A stretch of 7,513 nt of DNA, taken from assembly GCA_026398285.1 (NCBI GenBank), contig JAPLTI010000210.1, positions 1-7,513 on the forward strand. The letters run 5' to 3'. A program made the position numbers and the translations under genes. Under the pieces are notes generated by a model. The model searched no databases and had not been told where the DNA came from. It saw only the letters and a list, made by a program, of their open reading frames with translations. Every line of letters begins with the position of its first letter. Position 1 is the first letter of the stretch. Below, in pieces: positions 1-5,811 of the stretch. Origin of the DNA: Verrucomicrobiota bacterium (lineage in GTDB: Bacteria; Verrucomicrobiota; Verrucomicrobiia; Chthoniobacterales; Terrimicrobiaceae).

Positions 1-887
1 TTGTTGATCCAAGGGGAGGGGATCTTGGCGAGTCCTTGCGGGCGAGTCAGCTGGATGGCGTTCCTGTGTTTGCCAGTTTGGCGTCCGCCATGGAGGAGGT
101 GGAATGTTCGGTCGTGGACATCTGCCTGCCGACCGACCTGCACCGCACCATCGCGCTTGAGGCCTTCGCCGCAGGGAAGCACGTTTTTTGCGAAAAGCCC
201 ATCGCCCTGACGAGGGACGATGCCTCGGCCATGACCTCTGCAGCGCACCAGGCTGATCGGCAGCTCATGGTCGGCCACTGCATCCGCTTCTGGCCTGAAT
301 ATATCGAGCTGAAGCGGATCGTGGACTCTGGCGAGCACGGGCGGCTGCTCTCGCTCTCGCTGACCCGTCGCACGGGCCGCCCCGGCTACAGTATCGGTGA
401 CTGGGTCAACAAACCGGATCGCTGCCTGGGAGCTGCGCTGGACCTCCACATTCACGATACGGATTTTTTGCTTCACCTCCTCGGAGCGCCCGAAGCGGTG
501 GTCTCGCAGGGCCTGCGCGATGAAACCGGTTGGAGCAGCATCTCCACGCAATACCTTTACGATGGTCGCATCGTGACGGCTGACGGAGCCTGGAATTACC
601 CGGCAAACTGGGGATTCCAAATGCGCTACACTGCGGTCTTCGAGCGCGCGGTGCTCGACTTCGATTCGCGATCCGTGCTCACGCTCGCGGCAGGCGAGTC
701 TGGGCCGGTTGCCTTGTCGATGCCTCCCCATGATGGCTACTACCACGAACTCGCCTATTTCATCGGCTGCCTTGAACGGGGCGAGCCGGTCTCCATCAGC
801 ACTGGCGAGCAGGCCTCAGCCTCGCTGGATCTCGTTCTCGCAGAAATCGAATCCGCCGCCACTGGAAAACAAATTTCCTCAAAATAA
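1..887 (+). CDS. Gfo/Idh/MocA family NAD(P)-dependent oxidoreductase, 5'-truncated by window edge
   Basis: The frame is open from base 3 to the TAA at 885-887, giving 294 residues. Its first residue (VDPRGG...) lines up with Val32 of the downstream paralogue, so about 31 N-terminal residues, including the GxGxxG dinucleotide-binding loop, lie before the window. A TTG at 36 could be called as a start but would cut the Rossmann fold. Visible family motifs, numbered from base 3: VDICLPTDLH (38-47), the EKP motif with the catalytic lysine (E64-K65-P66), and ALDLHIHDTD with the D...H pair expected at the active site (D147, H151). Family members oxidise or reduce sugars, inositols and glycosides, usually in the cytoplasm with NAD(P). 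Only 5 bases separate it from a close paralogue, so the two are almost certainly co-transcribed. The substrate is not predictable from sequence alone. Confidence 0.93.
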   Translation, partial: VDPRGGDLGESLRASQLDGVPVFASLASAMEEVECSVVDICLPTDLHRTIALEAFAAGKHVFCEKPIALTRDDASAMTSAAHQADRQLMVGHCIRFWPEYIELKRIVDSGEHGRLLSLSLTRRTGRPGYSIGDWVNKPDRCLGAALDLHIHDTDFLLHLLGAPEAVVSQGLRDETGWSSISTQYLYDGRIVTADGAWNYPANWGFQMRYTAVFERAVLDFDSRSVLTLAAGESGPVALSMPPHDGYYHELAYFIGCLERGEPVSISTGEQASASLDLVLAEIESAATGKQISSK

Positions 888-892
888 AACAT

Positions 893-1915
893 ATGCAAAA
901 AGTCGCCATCATCGGAATGGGGTTCATGGGATCCATGCACGCCCAGATTTACAATCAGCTTCACGATGCAAATCTCGTGGCAGTCGTGGACAAGAATCAG
1001 GCCAAGGCCAAACGGGATATCGCGAAGCTTGGTATCGAAGCTGCCGTCTTTGGGACGTTCGATGAAATGATCCGATCCTGTGAGGTGGATCTTGTGGACA
1101 TCTGCCTGCCCACCGACCTCCATGCGCCGTTTGCCCTGAAGGCGATCTCCGCCGGCAAGCACCTCTTCTGCGAGAAGCCTCTTGCGCTAACGAAAGCCGA
1201 CGGGAAAAAAATTGCCGCAGCTGCGAAGAGGGCGGGCGTGCTTTTCCAGGTCGGCCAGTGCATCCGTTTCTGGCCGGAATATATCGCATTTGAAGCCTTC
1301 GTGAAATCTCGCAAAGCCGGCAAATTACTGAGTCTCTCGCTCCAGCGTTGTGCGGGACGGCCCTCCTACAGCACGGATGACTGGCTCAACGACGGAATCC
1401 GTTCGGGAGGCGCGGCGCTCGACCTGCATATCCACGACACGGATTATGTGCATCACCTGCTCGGGCGACCAGAAGCCGTGACCTCCGTCGGCACTCGCGA
1501 TAAATCCGGCTGGAGCCACATCTTCACGACCTACCACTTTAAAAACATGGCTGTGACTGCCGAGGGCGGTTGGAATTATCCGAAGAACTGGGGATTCCAG
1601 ATGGCGTTCCAAGCCGTTTTTGAGCGCGGAACTGTCGAGTTCGACAGCGGGGCCAATCCGACTCTGATGGTGACGATCGGCGATGGAGACAAGCAGGCTC
1701 TGCCTTACACGAATCCCGGCGCTGGGGAATCCTCGACCGGTTCGGGCAATGTCTCTTCGCTCGGCGGCTACTACAACGAACTCGCCGCATTCATCACATG
1801 CCTGGAGAAAAGAAAGGCGCCGAAGATCGCCACAGGCGAACAGGCTGCGGAATCCCTCGCCACCGCGCTTGCTGAAATCCAATCCGCCGCCACCGGGCGC
1901 ACGGTCAAACTTTAA
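893..1915 (+). CDS. Gfo/Idh/MocA family NAD(P)-dependent oxidoreductase, complete
   Basis: A full-length 340-residue member of the family. The N-terminal Rossmann motif is VAIIGMGFMGSMHA (residues 4-17). VDICLPTDLH follows at 68-77, the EKP motif at 94-96 with K95 as likely catalytic lysine, and GGAALDLHIHDTD at 172-184, where D177 and H181 have the spacing of the Asp-His pair of inositol dehydrogenases. The ATG at 893 sits directly before the Rossmann strand, which supports this start; the leader is A-rich with no Shine-Dalgarno. It is similar along its whole length to the gene before it (about half identical by eye) but carries an extra Gly/Ser/Thr-rich stretch at about residues 272-290. 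The pair could act on related substrates, on the two steps of an oxidation/reduction, or as a hetero-oligomer; these are inferences. Confidence 0.96.
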   Translation: MQKVAIIGMGFMGSMHAQIYNQLHDANLVAVVDKNQAKAKRDIAKLGIEAAVFGTFDEMIRSCEVDLVDICLPTDLHAPFALKAISAGKHLFCEKPLALTKADGKKIAAAAKRAGVLFQVGQCIRFWPEYIAFEAFVKSRKAGKLLSLSLQRCAGRPSYSTDDWLNDGIRSGGAALDLHIHDTDYVHHLLGRPEAVTSVGTRDKSGWSHIFTTYHFKNMAVTAEGGWNYPKNWGFQMAFQAVFERGTVEFDSGANPTLMVTIGDGDKQALPYTNPGAGESSTGSGNVSSLGGYYNELAAFITCLEKRKAPKIATGEQAAESLATALAEIQSAATGRTVKL

Positions 1916-1927
1916 CCAACCCAAACT

Positions 1928-2776
1928 ATGAAAAAATCCATCGGCATTTGTTGTTTCTACGGAAACTGGAGCATCGTAGAAATATTGGTCCTCGCTAAGG
2001 AGTCCGGCTTCTCTGGCTTTGAGATCGATCTCAGCGAGTACGGTCCGGTGAATTTGAAGAGCACCCCGGATTAACTGAAATCCCTCCGAGCGCTCGCAGA
2101 AAAACACGGTCTCGAACTCAGCGGGTTGATGTCATTCCTCTATTGGGGCGCCAACGCCGCGAGTGCGGACCCGGCGGTGCGGGCAAAGGCCTCGGCACTC
2201 CTGGCGCGCCAGATTGAGTGCGCCGAGCACCTCGGCATCGATACGATCCTCGCCGTCCCTGGCGCGGTCGGTGTGGACTTCATTCCCGGTGCGGAAACCG
2301 TGCGCTACGACTTGGCCTATGACCGCGCGACCGAGTTTATCAAGGCCGCGCTTCCCGCAGCTGAGAAAGCTGGCGTGACCATCGCGGTGGAAAATGTCTG
2401 GAATAAATTCCTCATCAGCCCGCTCGAAATGCGAGCGTTTGTGGACCAGTTCGGCAGCAAAAACGTCGGCGTCTATTTCGACGTCGCGAACACTCTGGCC
2501 TTCGGCTACCCGGAGCATTGGATCGAAATCCTCGGTTCACGAATCAAGCGCGTTCACTTTAAAGATTACCGCCGCAACGTGGGGACCGTTGATGGATTCT
2601 GCGATTTGCTTTCCGGCGATGTGGATTGGTCAGCGGTCATGGCCGCGCTTCACAAAGTCGGCTACGACGGTTGGATCGCCGCCGAGATGATCCCGCCTGT
2701 GCCTTTCTACAAACACTGCCCGGAAGTCCTCATCCACACGACCTCTCGGGCGATGGATGCGATTCTTGCACTCTGA
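1928..2776 (+). pseudogene. Sugar phosphate isomerase/epimerase-type TIM barrel protein, interrupted by an in-frame stop
   Basis: Reading from ATG 1928 to TGA 2774-2776 gives 282 codons in a single frame, broken only by TAA at codon 49 (2072-2074). Coding continues in the same frame on both sides: the first part begins MKKSIGICCFYGNW and includes a barrel-strand motif GFEIDLSEYG, the second resumes LKSLRALAEKHGLEL. The second part keeps the four acidic/His metal ligands expected in this xylose-isomerase-like/AP-endonuclease-2 barrel: E155 (AVENVWNKF), D185 (VYFDVAN), H210 (VHFKDY) and E253 (AAEMIPP), counting from ATG 1928. Relatives include ketose 3-epimerases, inosose dehydratases and keto-glycoside-cleaving enzymes. 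It lies 12 bases after the second oxidoreductase and 4 bases before the deacetylase gene. A restart at TTG 2126 or ATG 2129 would lose the first two barrel strands and has no good ribosome site. The stop is a recent nonsense mutation or a sequence error. Confidence 0.85.
2072..2074 (+). other. Premature in-frame TAA inside the isomerase/epimerase gene
   Basis: The codon series around it reads ...AGC ACC CCG GAT TAA CTG AAA TCC CTC... (S T P D stop L K S L). Frame is preserved on both sides, so a single substitution explains it; CAA or GAA to TAA is the simplest. Other genes in the window use TAA as their true stop (885, 1913, 3525, 4487, 4976), so TAA is not reassigned in this genome. Confidence 0.9.
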
Positions 2777-2780
2777 TTTT

Positions 2781-3527
2781 ATGATCGTCCTCGCCGCTGC
2801 CGCCCACCCCGACGACATCGAGTTCATGATGGCCGGCACACTCCTGCTCCTCAAGGACTCGGGGTGCAAAATCCATCTCTGGAACCTTGCCAACGGGTGC
2901 TGCGGATCGGCAACGCTCTCGCGAGAGGAAGCCATCTCCGTCCGCTGGCAAGAGGCACAGGCTTCGGCGAAGCTTGCCGGAGGAACCGCACATCCACCGT
3001 TCTTCGACGATCTCGGCATCTTTTACGACGCTTCTTCGATAGCCCACGCCGCGGCGATGATCCGAAAAATCCAGCCCGACATCATCCTCATGCAGAGTCC
3101 GCAGGATTACATGGAGGACCACCAAAATACGACCCGCCTCGTTGTGACGGGTGCATTCACGCGGGCGATGAATAACTTCGTCACCAGCCCAGATGTCGCG
3201 ATTTACGACAAGCCGGTTGCCCTCTATCACGCGCTACCTCACGGCCTCAACGACGCGCTCCGCCAGCCGGTCGCCCCGCATTTCTTCACCGACATCGGCT
3301 CGGTGCTCGCCCGCAAGCGCGCGATGCTCGCCTGCCATGCTTCACAAAAAGAATGGCTCGACGTCACGCAGGGGATGGATGCCTATCTCGACGAAATGGA
3401 GCGCATGAGCCGCGAGGTCGGTCGCATGAGCGGAAAATACGAGTTCGCCGAAGGCTGGCGCCGTCATTCCCACTTGGGCTTCGGCCCCGAAGACTTCGAT
3501 CCGATCGCCAATTTTCTTAAAACTTAA
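2781..3527 (+). CDS. PIG-L/LmbE family zinc-dependent deacetylase
   Basis: A 248-residue protein starting MIVLAAAAHPDD. The AHPDD motif (residues 8-12) right after the first hydrophobic strand is the hallmark of the PIG-L/LmbE fold; H9 and D12 are expected zinc ligands and D11 the general base. A third zinc histidine is likely H114 in DYMEDHQNT (109-117). Known family members remove N-acetyl groups from GlcNAc-containing molecules (GlcNAc-PI, mycothiol and bacillithiol precursors, teicoplanin-type antibiotics, chito-oligosaccharides). ATG 2781 is chosen because it begins the HPDD strand; an upstream in-frame codon at 2757 would overlap the preceding gene and add eight non-family residues. No signal peptide is seen, so it acts in the cytoplasm. 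Its place directly before a NagB-like gene suggests amino-sugar breakdown (inference). Confidence 0.93.
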   Translation: MIVLAAAAHPDDIEFMMAGTLLLLKDSGCKIHLWNLANGCCGSATLSREEAISVRWQEAQASAKLAGGTAHPPFFDDLGIFYDASSIAHAAAMIRKIQPDIILMQSPQDYMEDHQNTTRLVVTGAFTRAMNNFVTSPDVAIYDKPVALYHALPHGLNDALRQPVAPHFFTDIGSVLARKRAMLACHASQKEWLDVTQGMDAYLDEMERMSREVGRMSGKYEFAEGWRRHSHLGFGPEDFDPIANFLKT

Positions 3528-3541
3528 TTCTTAAAACTTAA
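3514..3541 (+). repeat. Perfect 14-bp tandem duplication across the deacetylase stop codon
   Basis: The unit ttcttaaaacttaa occurs at 3514-3527 and again at 3528-3541 with no mismatch. The first copy encodes the last residues (F-L-K-T) and TAA stop of the deacetylase; the second lies in the 26-base spacer before the next gene. It is very AT-rich compared with its surroundings. It looks like a small slippage duplication; it has no evident regulatory role. Confidence 0.85.
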
Positions 3542-3553
3542 ACCTAAAATCCC

Positions 3554-4489
3554 ATGCCAAGACCAATCAGCAAACTCGCTCCCGCCTGGTGGGATTACAC
3601 GACACTCGAACCCGAACTCCTCGCCGATGCCGCGAGGATCGATGAGAAAAAACTCAAGGGCCTCGCGCGCCCCGGTTTTACAATCCACTTCTATGACACG
3701 CTGCAGGAGTTCTACGCCGCCGAGGCGCTGGAATACATCGACGCCTGGCGGCAGAGCACGCCGGACAACCCAGCTGGCATCTGTGGACCAATCGGGCCGA
3801 CCGAGCAGCTCCCCATCGTGGCGCAGATGGTCAATGCCCTCGGGATCAACCTCAAGAAGCACGACGCCCATTTCTGGGGGATGGATGAGTGGGTGATCGA
3901 CGGCAAGACCGTGGACACGAACCATCCGCTCTCTTTTGCCAAAGCAGACAAGGAACTCTGCTTCGACCGGATCGACAAAAGCCTCCGCATCCCGGAGAAG
4001 AACCTCCATTTTCCAAGCGGCGATCTGGAAGCCTACAGCAAGAGCTACGACGATATTCGCTGTGTCGTCATGCAGGGCGGGCAGGGCGAGATCAAGCACT
4101 GGGCATTCAACGACCCGCTCCCGCGCACAGGCAAATACAAAGACGCCCCGCCGACGCCTGCAGAATACCGCAAGCTCGGCACCCGCGTTGTGAAGTTGCA
4201 TCCCGTAACGATCACCCAGAACGCCCGCACGAGCGGCGGCGGCAATGTCGCGCTGGTGCCAACCGAAGCTGCCACCGTCGGCCCGCGCGAAACATGGAAG
4301 GCCGAAAAGGTCTCGATTTGGCATCCGGGCCACCATGACAATCCGTTCGGGCTACGGCTCAGTGCCCTGATGATCTCGAAGCGGCTTCCCGATTCGAGCG
4401 TTCCGATGTCGCTTCTCGCGGACCACCCCAACGTCCACTTTCATTACCTGCGCTCCGGGATCGGAACGGTTAAGGTGGAGATGCATTAA
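3554..4489 (+). CDS. Glucosamine-6-phosphate deaminase/isomerase (NagB)-like protein
   Basis: 311 residues, somewhat longer than classical NagB (about 266) because of an N-terminal extension of about 40 residues and an insertion after the active-site loop. NagB landmarks in order: a GICGPIGPTEQ segment (75-85) where NagB has its phosphate-binding GSTP loop; WGMDEW (108-113), matching the MDEY motif whose Asp is the general base (D111, E112); GGQGEIKHWAFNDP (175-188), matching GVGxDGHIAFNEP; and a VPTEAATVGPRE segment (235-246) matching the VP..A.T.G region. Compared with E. coli NagB, the His is kept (H182) but Asp141 is replaced by I180 and Glu148 by D187. The fold call is firm; true deaminase activity is uncertain, and it may be a relative with a different amino-sugar or sugar-phosphate substrate. 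ATG 3554 follows an AT-rich spacer with no Shine-Dalgarno. Confidence 0.88.
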   Translation: MPRPISKLAPAWWDYTTLEPELLADAARIDEKKLKGLARPGFTIHFYDTLQEFYAAEALEYIDAWRQSTPDNPAGICGPIGPTEQLPIVAQMVNALGINLKKHDAHFWGMDEWVIDGKTVDTNHPLSFAKADKELCFDRIDKSLRIPEKNLHFPSGDLEAYSKSYDDIRCVVMQGGQGEIKHWAFNDPLPRTGKYKDAPPTPAEYRKLGTRVVKLHPVTITQNARTSGGGNVALVPTEAATVGPRETWKAEKVSIWHPGHHDNPFGLRLSALMISKRLPDSSVPMSLLADHPNVHFHYLRSGIGTVKVEMH

Positions 4490-4504
4490 AAATGAACTGT
4501 CCTC

Positions 4505-4978
4505 TTGGGTGAATTGACTGACCCGCACCTCTACACCAGCGCGACAGAGGACAACCAAATCCTTTGTTCCTTCGGCGATGTTTTTGAAATTTTCCTCCGC
4601 GACTCGGAACTCGAGACCTACGCCGAATTTCATGTCGCTCCGAACGGGAAGCGACTTCAGCTCTTGTGGCCCGATGCCGAAACCATTCGACGGGTCCAGG
4701 ACAAGAAGGTGGCGCTCGATGACTTGAAGGTTCACGAGCCGATCTTCGACTTCTCCCAGTGGTCGGAAGGCGAGAAATGGTATATCTGTGCCTCCGTGCC
4801 CTCCCGCATCTTTCTGCCTCCCGGAACGCCGCTGGAGGGTCGGACATGGATGGCCTCCTTCAGCCGTTATGACTACTCGTCGGCCGAAGAACCACCAGTT
4901 CTCTCCTCGACCTCACCTCACACCGGGAAGGTGTCTTTTCACTGCCAGCAGGATTGGACCGAATTGAGCTTTTGCTAA
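4505..4978 (+). CDS. CBM9/DOMON-like carbohydrate-binding domain protein, short, N-terminus uncertain
   Basis: About 157 residues from TTG 4505. The family signature is clear: ELTDPHLYTSATEDNQ, then GDVFEIFLRD, EFHVAP and RLQL in the first half, and W..GEKW, VPSRIF, SRYDYSS and SSTSPH, then a final WTELSF, in the second. These belong to the carbohydrate-binding family 9-like beta-sandwich common in Verrucomicrobiota and Planctomycetota. Such domains normally carry one or two more beta strands before the ELTD segment and often a signal peptide; neither is visible here. A TGA at 4493-4495 blocks upstream extension in this frame. ATG 4492, two bases after the previous stop, opens a frame (M-N-C-P-L-G) that ends after six codons; loss of a single base near 4501-4506 would join it to this ORF as MNCPLGELTD. 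So it is either a TTG-started small cytoplasmic protein, a frameshifted gene or a truncated relic. Confidence 0.72.
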   Translation: MGELTDPHLYTSATEDNQILCSFGDVFEIFLRDSELETYAEFHVAPNGKRLQLLWPDAETIRRVQDKKVALDDLKVHEPIFDFSQWSEGEKWYICASVPSRIFLPPGTPLEGRTWMASFSRYDYSSAEEPPVLSSTSPHTGKVSFHCQQDWTELSFC

Positions 4979-5031
4979 CTGATCATCATCCATAATTCCA
5001 CCCTGGCAAAAAAGCGCCCTTTGGATCAGTT
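4977..5031. repeat. Inverted repeat between the convergent operons
   Basis: The arms aactgatc (4977-4984) and gatcagtt (5024-5031) are perfect 8-base reverse complements separated by 39 bases. The left arm overlaps the stop of the CBM9-like gene, and the right arm ends ten bases before the stop of the DeoR gene. The spacer holds only weak internal pairing (for example aaag 5011-5014 with cttt 5019-5022), and no T-run follows either arm. It might be a shared transcript-end structure, but it is not a standard intrinsic terminator. The rest of the 62-base gap shows nothing else. Confidence 0.35.
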
Positions 5032-5040
5032 TCTGCGCTC

Positions 5041-5796
5041 CTATCGAATGGGGTGGTGAACACACACGCTTTTAGGGATGGCCTGCGCGGCGTCTTTTGG
5101 CAAATGGTCGACGACCCAGTCGTTGATTTTTTCCCACGCTGAAAAAAGCACGGTCCCGGGTGCCTGCCACTTGCTTTGGTCGGCGAGAACGATGCGTCGC
5201 TTGGCGCGGGTGATGATGTTTTTTTTGACCTCGCTTTCGGTGAACTCCGTGGTCCAACAGCCTTCGGAATTCAGACCTGTTGCGCCGATGAGGGCGAAGT
5301 CGAATTGAAGATTTGCGAAAGCATTGAGAGCGTTTCCTCCGACGAGGGCTCCGCTGACTTTGCGCAATTCCCCGCCGATGCAGATAATGGTGGCTTCGGC
5401 GTGGGAGCAGGCGGCGATCAGAGCGACGGAGTGTGTGATCAAGCGTATATCCGCGCGGCGCATGAGCACCTTTCCGGCTTCCAGACAGGTGGAGCCGGCA
5501 TCCACAAAAACGCTGGAGCCACCAGGGATAAGTTCATTCGCTATAGAGGCAATTGATTGTTTTTTGACTTTCCGGCGTTGCTGGCGCTCGTCGAAAGAAA
5601 TCTCGGCGCGTGCATAGAGGGGGTCGAGCACGCCGCCATGAACGCGGATCAAGTCGCCCGAATTTTCGAGCTCGCTCAAATCCCTTCGCAGCGTGGCCGG
5701 CGAGATAGAGAAAAGTTTTTGAAGTTCTGCAAAGCTTAAGCGCTGCCTCTCTCTCACGACTTTTCGAATCGAGTTATGTCTTTCTTGAGCGAACAT
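5041..5796 (-). CDS. DeoR-family transcriptional regulator (sugar-responsive)
   Basis: 251 residues, the usual length for the DeoR/GlpR family. The N-terminal winged helix-turn-helix is at about residues 5-57, with the conserved SFAELQKLFSISPATLRRDL helix pair (21-40) and the wing ending in IRVHGGVL (50-57). The C-terminal sugar-phosphate-sensing domain follows: RRKVKKQSIA (74-83), VDAGSTC (98-104) for phosphate binding, GGELRKVSGALVGG (141-154), FALIGATG (167-174), TESEVKK (186-192) and VLADQSK (203-209). Members bind DNA as repressors and release it on binding a phosphorylated sugar. It is the last gene of its operon, 15 bases after the PfkB kinase, so the kinase product is a plausible inducer (inference). 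Start ATG is preceded by an AAGG six bases away. Confidence 0.95.
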   Translation of the reverse strand: MFAQERHNSIRKVVRERQRLSFAELQKLFSISPATLRRDLSELENSGDLIRVHGGVLDPLYARAEISFDERQQRRKVKKQSIASIANELIPGGSSVFVDAGSTCLEAGKVLMRRADIRLITHSVALIAACSHAEATIICIGGELRKVSGALVGGNALNAFANLQFDFALIGATGLNSEGCWTTEFTESEVKKNIITRAKRRIVLADQSKWQAPGTVLFSAWEKINDWVVDHLPKDAAQAIPKSVCVHHPIR

Positions 5797-5802
5797 GATC
5801 AG

Positions 5803-5806
5803 CCTT
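5803..5806 (-). promoter_or_regulatory. Probable ribosome binding site of the DeoR regulator gene
   Basis: On the minus strand AAGG lies six bases before the ATG (5796-5794), within the 15-base spacer after the kinase stop. It is the only recognisable Shine-Dalgarno-like element before any start in the window, and is short. Confidence 0.4.
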
Positions 5807-5811
5807 ATTTA

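Noticed and set aside
36..887. TTG at 36 as the true start of the first oxidoreductase
   Set aside because: The frame is open to the window edge and the residues before TTG align with the paralogue, so the gene is simply cut by the window.
2072..2074. TAA read as a sense codon (recoding)
   Set aside because: Several other genes in the window end at TAA at the expected family length, and no recoding element is visible next to this codon.
1325..2107. Long 260-codon minus-strand open frame across the second oxidoreductase and the isomerase start
   Set aside because: It lies opposite well-supported coding sequence, its translation shows no family motif, and it spans two genes; it is a codon-bias shadow.
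2757..2780. Upstream in-frame start for the deacetylase at 2757
   Set aside because: It overlaps the end of the isomerase gene and adds residues before the conserved first strand; ATG 2781 fits the family start.
3524..4336. 270-codon minus-strand open frame opposite the NagB-like gene
   Set aside because: Composition-driven shadow; the plus-strand protein has ordered NagB motifs and this one has none.
4487..4507. Readthrough fusion of the NagB-like and CBM9-like proteins, which share a reading frame
   Set aside because: Two stops (TAA 4487 and TGA 4493) separate them, and the NagB-like protein ends at a normal family C-terminus.
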